DNA of 64,000 nucleotides from Denitrovibrio sp. (GTDB lineage: Bacteria > Chrysiogenota > Deferribacteres > Deferribacterales > Geovibrionaceae), in assembly GCA_002869185.1 (NCBI GenBank), contig PKTN01000001.1:682001-746000 (forward strand), given 5' to 3'. Made by a program: the position numbers and the translations under genes. The number at the start of each line of letters is the position of its first letter. Positions within the stretch are counted from its first letter, which is position 1. Positions 41,688 through 50,314 of this stretch are shown here, in pieces. Under the pieces are notes generated by a model that was not told where the DNA came from, searched no databases, and was given only the letters and a program-made list of their open reading frames with translations.

Positions 41688-42223
41688 ATAGATTAAAAAG
41701 ATTATTTAATAGCAAGAGTATACTAGTATATATAGTAGTTGCTCTCAGCTTTCATTTGCTTTTTAAATATAGAGCAAATGTGAATGCAATTCATCCGGGG
41801 GTTGTTGCACCAAATTTGGCTTTTGAGACTTTAGACGGACAAAAATTTAACCTTCACGATTATAACATGCCAGTAATGCTTATATTTCTGAACACTAAGA
41901 CACTCCTATCTAGCTCGGTCTACCCTGACCTTTTGCTCAGAAGGATGCCTAGGTTAAAGCTTTTAGAACAGAGGAACTACTCAGGCTTGATTGTAATACT
42001 GGATACTAAACAAGATGCCAAATCGGTAGAAAAAACACTAAATAAGAAAAAATACAAAGTGCTTGAAAATACTGTCTATTTAAGTAATATACAGCAAGCT
42101 AAAGAAAGTTATGGACTTTCTAGCTGGCCACACTTTTTTCTTATCGACAGTGACCACATAATAACTTATGAGTCAAAATTACCATCAATGGAAAGAATAG
42201 ACACAATTTTGAAAGGGAGATAA
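41684..42223 (+). CDS. Membrane-anchored thioredoxin-fold protein lacking the CxxC site
   Basis: The 179-residue protein has an N-terminal helix (SILVYIVVALSFHLLF) and an AhpC/TlpA-like domain: GVVAPNLAFETLDGQKFNLHDYNMPVMLIFLNTKTLLSSSVYPDLL..., ESYGLSSWPHFFLIDSDHIITYE. The position that normally holds WCxxC reads NTKTLLSSS, so there is no redox-active pair and it cannot act as a classic thioredoxin. It may be a binding or scaffold protein. It is one base from trxB, so the link with thioredoxin reductase is notable but unexplained. Confidence 0.75.
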   Translation: MNRLKRLFNSKSILVYIVVALSFHLLFKYRANVNAIHPGVVAPNLAFETLDGQKFNLHDYNMPVMLIFLNTKTLLSSSVYPDLLLRRMPRLKLLEQRNYSGLIVILDTKQDAKSVEKTLNKKKYKVLENTVYLSNIQQAKESYGLSSWPHFFLIDSDHIITYESKLPSMERIDTILKGR

Positions 42224-42224
42224 C

Positions 42225-43184
42225 ATGCAGGACTTTTTCAACGTACAGGATATCAAAGACGAATACGACATAGTAATACTCGGTGCTGGACCATCTGGTC
42301 TCACAGCTGGAATGTATGCATCCAGAGACAAACAAGATGTTCTAATCCTAGAGAAACAATTCCCAGGTGGATTTGTTGCCATCACAGAATGGGTAGAGAA
42401 CTATCCTGGTTTCGCTGACGGAATTATGGGTGCTGACCTTTCAGAAAAATTCTTCGCACACGCTAAAAAATACGGCTCACTCATCAGAAGTGGAAATGCT
42501 ATCAAAATTGAAGAAGATGGCAAGTATAAGCTTGTTTATGTAGAAAACAGAGAAAAACCTATTAAATGTAAAGCAATTATTGTTGGATTCGGTTGTGAAC
42601 CTAAAAAACTTGAAGTTCCTGGTGAGAATAAATTCTACGGTCGTGGCGTATCATTCTGTGCTACTTGCGATGGTTCATTCTATAAAGACCGTGAAGTTGC
42701 TGTTGTTGGTGGTGGGGAATCTGCTATCGAAGAGGGTGTTTATCTAACTAAATTTGCTAGTAAAGTACACGTTATTCATAGAAGAGATAAACTCAGAGCA
42801 TCTAAACTTGCAACAGAAAGAGCAGAAAATAACGAAAAGATGGAATTTATTTATGATTCTGTTGTAGAATCTGTTAATGGTGACACAAAAGTGGAGTGTT
42901 TAACCGTTAAAAACGTTAAAACTGGTGAGACTAGCGCTCTCAAAGTTGACGGTCTGTTCGTATTTATAGGACAAACTGCTAACACTGAGCTAGTAAAAGA
43001 TCTAGTTGAAACAGATGAGTGGGGATTCATCGTTGCTGATGAGTCTACCAAAACCACTATGCCAGGTATTTATGTAGCAGGCGACGTTAGAACAAAAGAG
43101 TACAGCCAGATCACAACTGCTGTGAGCGATGGTACTGTAGCTGCTAAATCCTGCGAGAAGTATATCAACGATAACTTCAGCTAA
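42225..43184 (+). CDS. trxB: Thioredoxin reductase (or related flavin disulfide reductase)
   Basis: The 319-residue protein has the FAD Rossmann motif VILGAGPSGLTAGMYASR, the redox-active CATCDG near residue 145, the NAD(P)H motif VAVVGGGESAIEEG and the C-terminal GIYVAGDVRTKEYSQITTAVSDGTVAA. It reduces thioredoxin with NADPH or NADH. The sequence DGSFYKDREVAVVGGG is standard. The cofactor preference is unclear, since HRRDKLRASK keeps the HRR-type motif associated with NADPH. A neighbouring thioredoxin-fold protein lacks Cys. Confidence 0.96.
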   Translation: MQDFFNVQDIKDEYDIVILGAGPSGLTAGMYASRDKQDVLILEKQFPGGFVAITEWVENYPGFADGIMGADLSEKFFAHAKKYGSLIRSGNAIKIEEDGKYKLVYVENREKPIKCKAIIVGFGCEPKKLEVPGENKFYGRGVSFCATCDGSFYKDREVAVVGGGESAIEEGVYLTKFASKVHVIHRRDKLRASKLATERAENNEKMEFIYDSVVESVNGDTKVECLTVKNVKTGETSALKVDGLFVFIGQTANTELVKDLVETDEWGFIVADESTKTTMPGIYVAGDVRTKEYSQITTAVSDGTVAAKSCEKYINDNFS

Positions 43185-43206
43185 AAATAACTGACCGGAG
43201 GTCATA

Positions 43207-43590
43207 ATGAGACTGCTTCTTTTATTAGTTTTCGCTTTCACAATAACTTTTGTCAATGCCTTTGCGGAAACCTCGGTTAGCAGAATTATAATGACTGATA
43301 AAATAGAGAACAGGGAGCCTGTAGGCTCTGCAATTAAGTTTAAAACTGACGTAGAAAATATCTATTGCTTCACAGAAATAGAGACAGACAAATACCCTAC
43401 GGAAGTTACTCATATATGGATATACGATAAAAATATCGAAGCTGAGATTAAACTCCCTGTAAAATCTCCTAAATGGCGGACATACAGCTCTAAGGCTATT
43501 CAAACTAACTGGAAAGGAAACTGGAAAGTTGAAGTTTATGCCGAAGATGGAAAACTTATAGACTCAATAGACTTTAAAATAGATGAATAA
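43207..43590 (+). CDS. Secreted DUF2914 protein
   Basis: A signal peptide (MRLLLLLVFAFTITFVNAFA) is followed by a single beta-sandwich domain of about 105 residues: VSRIIMTDKIENREPVGSAIKF, YCFTEIETDKYPTEVTHIWIYDKNIEAEIKLPVKSPKWRTYSSKAIQTNWKGNWKVEVYAEDGKLIDSIDFKI. This is the DUF2914 pattern, with W-x-x-x-G-x-W-x-V. The function is unknown. CCGGAGG precedes the ATG. The stop overlaps rsmI by eight bases. Confidence 0.85.
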   Translation: MRLLLLLVFAFTITFVNAFAETSVSRIIMTDKIENREPVGSAIKFKTDVENIYCFTEIETDKYPTEVTHIWIYDKNIEAEIKLPVKSPKWRTYSSKAIQTNWKGNWKVEVYAEDGKLIDSIDFKIDE

Positions 43591-44401
43591 AATCCCACAA
43601 GTATCATTCGTTCCGACCCCTATAGGAAACCTAGGCGATATCACTAAAAGAGCCATTGAAACAATGGAGCTCTCCGATGTCATATTTGCAGAGGATACAA
43701 GGACTGCAAAGTCTCTTATGTCTGCTCTAGGTATCAAAAAACCTGTCGAATCATACCATAAAGATAACGAACAAGCCGCATCTCAGAGGATTATCAACTC
43801 TGTAAACAGTGGCAAAACACTTTGCGTAATATCTGAAGCTGGCACTCCATGTATCAGCGACCCCTGGAACACACTTACTTCTATTTTAGTTGCCGAAGGG
43901 ATCACATTTCAAGCTCTTCCTGGTGCTACTGCTTTCATCCCTGCCCTGCTTCTGTCTGGGTTCCCAGTAGACAATTTCTACTTTCATGGTTTCTTACCAC
44001 ATAAAAAATCTGACAAGGTTAAAGCTGCGGAGCCACTTAAATCATATAATTCTGTTATAGCTTTTTATGAGTCACCACACAGAGTTAAAGAAACTCTACA
44101 GATTTTATTAGATATTTTCCCTGCACCTATATTCTGTTGCAGAGAGATAAGTAAGATATACGAGACTAGTTATTTCATAAACTCTCAGGCAGATATTGAC
44201 GAGATAGTCCAAAAGGGTGAATTTGTAGTTATAGTGAATAATAGTCAAGAGAAGCAGATAGAAGTGACAGATTGCAGTGAAATAGCAGTGAAACTTGTAA
44301 AAGCTGGCTACGAAGGCAAGGACGCACTAAATATTTTAAAAGCTTTGGGGTATAAAAGGAACGAGGCTTACTCAGCGATACAGGATATTGTAAACTCCTG
44401 A
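43583..44401 (+). CDS. rsmI: 16S rRNA 2'-O-ribose C1402 methyltransferase RsmI
   Basis: The 272-residue SAM methyltransferase has FVPTPIGNLGDITKRAIETMELSDVIFAEDTRTAKSLM, VISEAGTPCISDPW, LPGATAFIPALLLSGFPVDNFYFHGFLPHKKSD and AFYESPHRVKETL. It methylates the ribose of C1402 in 16S rRNA. It is the last gene of the plus-strand run; its 3' end overlaps the convergent 44372..44884 gene by 30 bases, an unusually long tail-to-tail overlap. Confidence 0.97.
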   Translation: MNKIPQVSFVPTPIGNLGDITKRAIETMELSDVIFAEDTRTAKSLMSALGIKKPVESYHKDNEQAASQRIINSVNSGKTLCVISEAGTPCISDPWNTLTSILVAEGITFQALPGATAFIPALLLSGFPVDNFYFHGFLPHKKSDKVKAAEPLKSYNSVIAFYESPHRVKETLQILLDIFPAPIFCCREISKIYETSYFINSQADIDEIVQKGEFVVIVNNSQEKQIEVTDCSEIAVKLVKAGYEGKDALNILKALGYKRNEAYSAIQDIVNS

Positions 44402-44884
44402 GACTGTAAAAAATGCAGTAGCAGACAAGATCAACATCAATAGGAACTTCCTCTTCTTACGAATATTTTTTGCCGTTACAGGGGCAAGGAGAGACTCTAC
44501 ATATCCAGTAACATTATCCTTTAGATACTGAACGAAATCTTCAAAATCTTCATACATAGATGAGATAAAGACGAATTTATGCGGATCTGACAAAATAAGG
44601 ATTATTCTCCAACGAAGCTTTACCACACCGATATCGCCTATTTCAGAAATTTTTACATCTTTTTTGCCATAGATAGTCGTCTGGCAAATGACACCATCAT
44701 TTATTTCAATTTTTTTAGATAGAAGCACTACAAGATTAAACAGAATAAAAAGCACCACACCAGAACATAGCATAATACCGGGCTTTCCAAACCCAGCTAG
44801 GTGCACTGAGAATGTAAAAAAGATTGACGAAACAAGAAGTATTGTTGTTAGGATGACAAGTTTTTTATCTACTTTATAAACCAT
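44372..44884 (-). CDS. Membrane protein with PH-like domain
   Basis: The 170-residue protein has two N-terminal helices (LVILTTILLVSSIFFTFSV, PGIMLCSGVVLFILFNLVVLL), a bacterial PH-like segment (KKIEINDGVICQTTIYGKKDVKISEIGDIGVVKLRWRIILILSDPHKFVFISSMYEDFEDFVQYLKD) and a C-terminal helix (KFLLMLILSATAFFTVSGVY). The role is unknown. It overlaps the upstream TPR gene by 11 bases, so it is co-expressed with it. Confidence 0.6.
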   Translation of the reverse strand: MVYKVDKKLVILTTILLVSSIFFTFSVHLAGFGKPGIMLCSGVVLFILFNLVVLLSKKIEINDGVICQTTIYGKKDVKISEIGDIGVVKLRWRIILILSDPHKFVFISSMYEDFEDFVQYLKDNVTGYVESLLAPVTAKNIRKKRKFLLMLILSATAFFTVSGVYNILYR

Positions 44885-47690
44885 CTACACTTAGCTCCAG
44901 AGGTAATAGTTTCAGGAAATTTCCCTTCTCTTTTTCAAGGTCATTCATACTGTTTAAAGCAATTTCAAAATCTTCTTCTCTCATAGCGTACAATATTCGG
45001 ACAGCTTTACCGCGAATATCGTCAGGATAAGTCTTCATATACTTTTTGATACCATCAATAAGCCTTCTACCGTTATAATTTAACACAAAATACAACATTT
45101 TGTAATAGTCGACATAAGGATCCGTATACTTCAAATGGTCAAGTGATGTATAAGACGCCTCGGCATTCACAAAATCTTCAACCCACATAAAGTAATACAT
45201 GGATGCTTTATAAAGCTCAGTACTACGTATAGTTATGGCACTCAAATCTTGAAGATATTTTAGTGCTTGCTCTCTGTCATTCATTAAAATGCTATAGTAA
45301 ACAAGTTCTTTCAAAACCATAGTATCGCCAGGATAGTCAGCTGGGTCTATATCAGGGATACCTGCCCCCTTCTTAAGAAGAGTATAAGCCTTCATAAATC
45401 GATAAAGCCTATCATGAGTAAGTGACTCGTTAAAAGATATCATCTCACCCTCTAGCGTCCCTAATAGGTCATACAAAGCCTCACCTCTAAATATTGTGTT
45501 AGGCTCTTGAAGTGGCTTTAAAACTTTAAAGCCTTCACCTTTCAAGTACTTCGCAATTGAAACCATAGCCATAAGGAAAGAATTTTTATCCTTCTCTTCT
45601 CCTATTGTCTCTATAACTCTATCATACCCCTTAAAGCCCATCTCTGCTAAGAATCCAGCATATAGCACAGGTTCTGGGATACGTCTATTCTGCTCTATTG
45701 TTTGAACAACCCTGTCACGCACGAGGTTATAATAATCAAGTGCCTTATGCATTTGTCCCTTCTCTTTATAGCAGATAGCCATGCCAAGATATGCAGGGAA
45801 GTGAAAATTATTCTGCAGTATTGCTGTATCAAAATGTTTTGCTGATTTATTAAAGTCACCTAGGTTCAGCTTTGACAACCCCATATTGTAAAGAGCATAT
45901 GGATTATTCCCCAGTAGAACATTAGCTTGTTTAAACTTATCGTAAGCAGCGTCAAAGTCGTATTTAAGAAATAGTGCAACACCCTCATTGTTCAATTTGA
46001 TACCATCAGAAAACTCAACAGATCTCTCTAGTTCTTTGAGAGCAACAACCTTCTCGTCCTCTTGTAGCATCTTATAGCCTAATGATACAAAATCCATCAT
46101 ATCATCAGGGTCCATGAAAAGAGGATATAAAATAGTTGAAAGAACGTCTTCGAATGTGCCATCAAATCTATAAGAGAAATGTATATCACGCATCATAGGT
46201 TTCATATGAAATGAGACTTTTACAGCTTTGCTATATTCTGCCTTTCTAGCAACCTGCTCAGCTAACAATGCCTGAACACCTTTGATATCTAACATATTAT
46301 AAGTAGCAACCATCTTATACCAGAAGCTTTCAGGACGAACCTTGTTTATACCTTTTGCAAATGCTAAAGCATTCTTGTACTTTCCATACCTAAGTAAGAT
46401 ATAAGAACGCATAACATAGTAGTCATTATCTGTATCAGCAGGAACCTTTAAAATATGCTCCCTTGCCTTAACCATTTTATCTTTATCAATATAGTACGCA
46501 GTCCTTGCAAGCTCTAAGAAAGGTGAGGTCCTATCGTTAAAAATATCATCCTTAATATCATCCACTTCTTCGTGATATATTATCTTATGCTTAACAACAG
46601 TGTACAATGTATTATAAGTATGAAATTGCTTATGAGCAGAGACAGCCATTTCACCAGCTTCTCTAATATAGCCAAGAGCTATAAGTATCTCATAATATAA
46701 ACGATAATATTTATGAATCTCTGGGTGTCGTTTGATAAGATTACGGATTTCACTCTCCGCCTGTTTCATCTTACCATCTAAATAATATGCCTGAGTCAAT
46801 CTATACACATAGTCCTTGTCAGGGTTTGATGCTATCAGGCTCGTTAGATATTTCACTTCATTATAATAATCACCAAGGGCATGATAGCACTCTGCAATTA
46901 ATGAAAGAGCATCTTCAGTTTTGACTAATTTCGCCGCCCTTTTTGCTGAATCAAGAGCCGCTTTATATAGTTGAATATTAAGATAAGCTTTCGCGATATT
47001 GATGTAGTCTGTGTAGTCTTTGAACGGGAGCTTCTCAATGATTGAAATACCATCCATATACTCACCAATAGCCATCAGAAAGTATGCATAGTTTGAAAGT
47101 GTGTATTTTGAATCATCACCCTTATCCATAGCTTCTTTGAAATACATAGAAGCCTTTGCTGTCTCTCCGCGCTTAAGATGGATATTAGCCATGTTTACTA
47201 ACAATTTAGCTGATAATTGATCTTTAAGAAGTTGATCTACATACTTCTCTGCTTCTGCAAGTTGGTCTGTCTGGATAAGGACAACTGCTAGGTTCATGTA
47301 TGCTTCTCTGAAAGTTGGGTCTTCAGCGACTGCATCTCTGAACGCCTGCTCACTCTTTTTGATATCACCCATTAGATAATAACTGACGCCTATATTATAA
47401 AAAGCGACAGACCTATTTTGAGCAACACCATCTTTATAAAATTCGATAGCATCTTGGAACTGCCCCTTAAGGAAGAAATCATTACCTTTTGTGATATTCT
47501 CACTGTTACTAAGCATAGGTGAAACGACTGGAGCTGCCTCTGTGAGTGTCTCGACTAGCTGTTCCTTCCCTGCCTCTTTAGAACATGAAAAAAGCGTCAA
47601 AGATATTAGCACTGCCGCACAAAGCACAATGATAGATGAAAGACCTGCGATAAGTTTTAAATTTAGACCATTTAGTTTGCCCGGTGGCAT
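44874..47690 (-). CDS. Large TPR-repeat membrane or lipoprotein
   Basis: The 938-residue protein has an N-terminal hydrophobic segment ending in a lipobox-like LTLFSC near residue 36. Many tetratricopeptide repeats follow, such as AFYNIGVSYYLMGDIKKSEQAFRDAVAEDPTFREAYMNLAVVLIQT and NPYALYNMGLSKLNLGDFNKSAKHFDTAILQN. The repeats occupy most of residues 60-380 and 560-700. The protein probably faces the periplasm and serves as a scaffold for envelope complexes; the partner is unknown. The ATG has GGAG four bases before and GGAGG further upstream. It heads a unit with the PH-like gene. No gene is seen in 47691..47835. Confidence 0.8.
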   Translation of the reverse strand: MPPGKLNGLNLKLIAGLSSIIVLCAAVLISLTLFSCSKEAGKEQLVETLTEAAPVVSPMLSNSENITKGNDFFLKGQFQDAIEFYKDGVAQNRSVAFYNIGVSYYLMGDIKKSEQAFRDAVAEDPTFREAYMNLAVVLIQTDQLAEAEKYVDQLLKDQLSAKLLVNMANIHLKRGETAKASMYFKEAMDKGDDSKYTLSNYAYFLMAIGEYMDGISIIEKLPFKDYTDYINIAKAYLNIQLYKAALDSAKRAAKLVKTEDALSLIAECYHALGDYYNEVKYLTSLIASNPDKDYVYRLTQAYYLDGKMKQAESEIRNLIKRHPEIHKYYRLYYEILIALGYIREAGEMAVSAHKQFHTYNTLYTVVKHKIIYHEEVDDIKDDIFNDRTSPFLELARTAYYIDKDKMVKAREHILKVPADTDNDYYVMRSYILLRYGKYKNALAFAKGINKVRPESFWYKMVATYNMLDIKGVQALLAEQVARKAEYSKAVKVSFHMKPMMRDIHFSYRFDGTFEDVLSTILYPLFMDPDDMMDFVSLGYKMLQEDEKVVALKELERSVEFSDGIKLNNEGVALFLKYDFDAAYDKFKQANVLLGNNPYALYNMGLSKLNLGDFNKSAKHFDTAILQNNFHFPAYLGMAICYKEKGQMHKALDYYNLVRDRVVQTIEQNRRIPEPVLYAGFLAEMGFKGYDRVIETIGEEKDKNSFLMAMVSIAKYLKGEGFKVLKPLQEPNTIFRGEALYDLLGTLEGEMISFNESLTHDRLYRFMKAYTLLKKGAGIPDIDPADYPGDTMVLKELVYYSILMNDREQALKYLQDLSAITIRSTELYKASMYYFMWVEDFVNAEASYTSLDHLKYTDPYVDYYKMLYFVLNYNGRRLIDGIKKYMKTYPDDIRGKAVRILYAMREEDFEIALNSMNDLEKEKGNFLKLLPLELSVDGL

Positions 47691-47835
47691 ACTCCGTTAT
47701 CCCTCCGGCCTGTTTTCGTTTTGACCCGTCAAACAAGCTATATACACAGGATCCCCCTGTGCAAATGCAGAATTACTTCTGCTTTATTTAAATCGGATAA
47801 AAAGTTGAAAAGTGAAGCTTACTTGAGCATACTAT

Positions 47836-48237
47836 TTAATAGTAATGTTCGTCAATGCCTTGATTTGCAAGTCTGTCCGCCTCTTTGTTCTGGTCACGAG
47901 GGACATGATTGAATGTAACAGTCTTGTCTTTAAGGATTTTTAATAACTCAGCCTTAAGCGGAATAAGCCCAGCATTTTTTACTTTATACTCCCCTTTCAT
48001 CTGCTTTACTACTAACTCAGAATCTAGATAAAAGTTTATAGCATCAAATTGCTTTAAAATTGGATCTTTTGCAGCCTCTATAACAGCAGTATACTCAGCG
48101 ATATTGTTTGTCGCAGTACCAAGGTACTTTGAGCCTGACGCTATCTCTTGCCCATCCGCATATATAATGTACCCACAGCCGGCGGGACCCGGGTTTCCCC
48201 TACTAGCCCCGTCGCTGAAAATTTTGATATTAGGCAT
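47836..48237 (-). CDS. Ribonuclease HI-family protein
   Basis: The 133-residue protein has IKIFSDGASRGNPGPAGCGYIIY (first catalytic Asp), NNIAEYTAVIEA (Glu), FYLDSELVVKQMKGEYKV (Asp) and VPRDQNKEADRLANQG (Asp). All four RNase H catalytic acids are present. It is the short form without the basic protrusion, as in the archaeal and RnhA-like 'reverse transcriptase-like' family. It cleaves RNA in RNA-DNA hybrids. Its start overlaps the zinc-ribbon gene by eight bases. Confidence 0.92.
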   Translation of the reverse strand: MPNIKIFSDGASRGNPGPAGCGYIIYADGQEIASGSKYLGTATNNIAEYTAVIEAAKDPILKQFDAINFYLDSELVVKQMKGEYKVKNAGLIPLKAELLKILKDKTVTFNHVPRDQNKEADRLANQGIDEHYY

Positions 48238-48949
48238 CTTCTTCTTCGCTTTTGTGATAAAGGAATCTCTGACAGTTAGGACACTGATAGAGTTCTTTAC
48301 CCTTCACAACCTCTACGTAAAGCTGTGGTGGAACTTTGATATAACAACCAGTACAAGTCTCGTTATCAACTCTAACAACAGCTAGATTGTTTCTAGCGAG
48401 TCTTACTCTATCGTATTTAGCTAAGAGTGACTTTTTAATACCAACGACAGCCTCAATACGAGCAGCTTTGTTTGCTGCAAGCTCATTTGTGAGGTCAGTG
48501 TTTTCTACATCTCTCTTTTTGATGCTAGCTTTATGAGTCTTTTTTGCATTCTCAAGTTTGCTGACAACACCAGCATCCTCAGATTCAAATTTATCAACAG
48601 TTTCGTTAAGTGACCCTAACTTCTCTTCTGCATCACCAACGATTTTTTTGAGTACGTCCATTTCTTTAAGAACAGCCTCATACTCTTTATTGTTCTTTAC
48701 CTCAGGAAGCTTTAGCTGAGCTTTCTCAAGCAGAGCCTTGTTCTCTTCATAGCTTGTTTGAATTTCATTCTTTTCGCTAAGGTCTTTCTCATAGTGACCT
48801 TTAAAATCATCAAATTCTGTTTGTGCTGTTTCGAGTTCCGTTTGTGCTGTCTCCAGATACTCTGGGATTCCAGCAAGTTTTTCCTCGGCATCAGCAATAA
48901 GATTGTCTAGTCTCTGAACTTCCATAAGCTTTGAAATAGCTTCAAGCAT
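48230..48949 (-). CDS. Zinc-ribbon coiled-coil protein (DUF164/CdsZ-like)
   Basis: The 239-residue protein is a long antiparallel coiled coil (EKLAGIPEYLETAQTELETAQTEFDDFKGHYEKDLSEKNEIQTSYEENKALLEKAQLKLPEVKNNKEYEAVLKEMDVLKK). It ends in a zinc ribbon: CTGCYIKVPPQLYVEVVKGKELYQCPNCQRFLYH. This is the C4-type zinc ribbon protein family common next to Nif3-like and RNase H genes; structural members bind nucleic acids. It is five bases after the Nif3-like gene, and it overlaps rnh. Confidence 0.88.
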   Translation of the reverse strand: MLEAISKLMEVQRLDNLIADAEEKLAGIPEYLETAQTELETAQTEFDDFKGHYEKDLSEKNEIQTSYEENKALLEKAQLKLPEVKNNKEYEAVLKEMDVLKKIVGDAEEKLGSLNETVDKFESEDAGVVSKLENAKKTHKASIKKRDVENTDLTNELAANKAARIEAVVGIKKSLLAKYDRVRLARNNLAVVRVDNETCTGCYIKVPPQLYVEVVKGKELYQCPNCQRFLYHKSEEEDA

Positions 48950-48953
48950 TAAA

Positions 48954-50063
48954 TTACCTCCAGTGAATGATAGAGGTATCTTCCTCTATTAAAACAGTTT
49001 CTATATTAAATTCGTTTGAAATTTTATCTGCTAGAAATTTCATATAAATTCTTTCCGTCTCAAAATGTCCTGCATCGACGATCATCACACCATTCTCTTT
49101 GGCGTCTATAGCATCGTGATGTTTCATGTCTCCAGTAACCAGCACATTTACCCCAGCCCTCAAGCAGCTCTTCCACATTGAAGCTCCACTGCCAGTAACA
49201 ACAGCAAACTTCTCTACCTTTTTATCAAGTTCGAAATTTATCTTTAAGGTGTCAGCGTCTAATTTATCTTTTATGTGCTGTAGGAAGTTAGGTGTAGACA
49301 TTGGTTGCTCTAATCCGCACACTCTGCCAAGACCATATTCTTTTCCCATGTCTAACTTATAGATGTCATATGGAACTTCCTCGTATGGATGTGCTTCAAC
49401 AACAGCCTCTATAAGTTTAGCTGCCTTGCGCTGATCGATTATAGTCTCAATACGAGCCTCATCCACAGCCTCAAGCTCACCAACAGTTCCAATATAAGGG
49501 TTAGTATCTACACCAGGTCTAAAACGCCCTACACCATCTATAGAGAAGGTACAGCCTGAGTAGTTACCGATATGTCCACCACCACTCTTTTCCATAGCAA
49601 CTCTTATAGCTTCTGCGTGTGTTCTTGGTACAAAAACAACTATTTTCACAAAATCATGACGCCCCTCTTTTACAAAAGAGGATATGTTTTTTGCGTTTAG
49701 AATGTAACATATATAATCGTTCAAACCATAGTCTGCTAGGTCCAAACTAGTGTGTGCAGCCACAATAGACAAGTTAGCTTTAATCGCTTTTATTACCTTT
49801 GCATCAAAGGGTTTGGAAGAGTCTATGCTCTTTGTTTTACCAAAAAAAAGGGGGTGATGAGTTATCAATAACTCACACCCCTCTTTGATCGCTTCTTCTA
49901 TAACCTTTTCTGTAGGGTCTAATGCAAGAGCAGTCTTTTTGATCTTCTGATCCTTTATGATCAGCTGTCTTCCGCTGTTATCCCAATCGTACTGTCGGGT
50001 TAAATCAGCGAATCCACTCTCTAAAAAGTCTAGTATATCCTTAACTTTTATCAATCTTCCCAT
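48954..50063 (-). CDS. Nif3-like (DUF34) metal-binding protein with PII-like insert
   Basis: The 369-residue protein has both halves of the Nif3 fold: LITHHPLFFGKTKSI and VAAHTSLDLADYGLND near the N-terminus, and VVTGSGASMWKSCLRAGVNVLVTGDMKHHDAIDAKENGVMIVDAGHFETERI near the C-terminus. The conserved His, Asp and Glu residues coordinate two metals. Residues 130-230 are the inserted PII-like domain (VKIVVFVPRTHAEAIRVAMEKSGGGHIGNYSGCTFS). Proposed GTP cyclohydrolase I type 2 activity is not settled. It starts the minus-strand operon Nif3-zinc ribbon-RNase H. Confidence 0.93.
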   Translation of the reverse strand: MGRLIKVKDILDFLESGFADLTRQYDWDNSGRQLIIKDQKIKKTALALDPTEKVIEEAIKEGCELLITHHPLFFGKTKSIDSSKPFDAKVIKAIKANLSIVAAHTSLDLADYGLNDYICYILNAKNISSFVKEGRHDFVKIVVFVPRTHAEAIRVAMEKSGGGHIGNYSGCTFSIDGVGRFRPGVDTNPYIGTVGELEAVDEARIETIIDQRKAAKLIEAVVEAHPYEEVPYDIYKLDMGKEYGLGRVCGLEQPMSTPNFLQHIKDKLDADTLKINFELDKKVEKFAVVTGSGASMWKSCLRAGVNVLVTGDMKHHDAIDAKENGVMIVDAGHFETERIYMKFLADKISNEFNIETVLIEEDTSIIHWR

Positions 50064-50084
50064 ACCGTTTTTTTGACGTCATAA

Positions 50085-50105
50085 AGCTCCCCTATTAAAG
50101 GGAGC
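50085..50105 (-). terminator. Hairpin after tRNA gene
   Basis: GCTCCC-TTTAATAG-GGGAGC on the minus strand is followed by a short TTTATG. It is placed between the tRNA and the Nif3-like gene. The poor T run makes full termination uncertain. Confidence 0.5.
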
Positions 50106-50123
50106 AAAATAACTTTGATAAAA

Positions 50124-50197
50124 TGGGCCAAGTTGGAATCGAACCAACGACCTACCGGTTATGAGCCGGTGGCTCTAGCCAACTGAGCTATTGGCCC
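50124..50197 (-). tRNA. tRNA-Met (CAT); tRNA-Ile2 possible
   Basis: The minus strand gives a full cloverleaf: acceptor GGGCCAA/TTGGCCC with A as discriminator, D arm AGCTCAGTTGGCTAGAGC, anticodon arm ACCGG-CTCATAA-CCGGT, and T arm GTTGG-TTCGATT-CCAAC. CCA is not encoded. The CAT anticodon fits elongator Met; a lysidine-modified Ile tRNA has the same anticodon and cannot be excluded. Confidence 0.95.
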
Positions 50198-50251
50198 TCA
50201 TTTCTATAAAACCTTCTGTAATAGAAAATTTTATTCCCTCTAACGTGATTC

Positions 50252-50272
50252 AAAAACCACTTAGTGGGGTTA
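50252..50272 (-). terminator. Probable rpoD terminator
   Basis: On the minus strand AACCCCAC-TAA-GTGG is followed by TTTTTG, 43 bases after the rpoD stop. On the plus strand the same hairpin is followed by a T-rich run. Confidence 0.55.
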
Positions 50273-50314
50273 CTTTTTTAACTAATATTGACTGCTTTGT
50301 CAATACTTTTTATC

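Noticed and set aside
47691-47835. Possible small RNA (CACAGG-ATCC-CCCTGTG hairpin)
   Set aside because: The stem is small, lacks a T tract and has no recognisable family structure.
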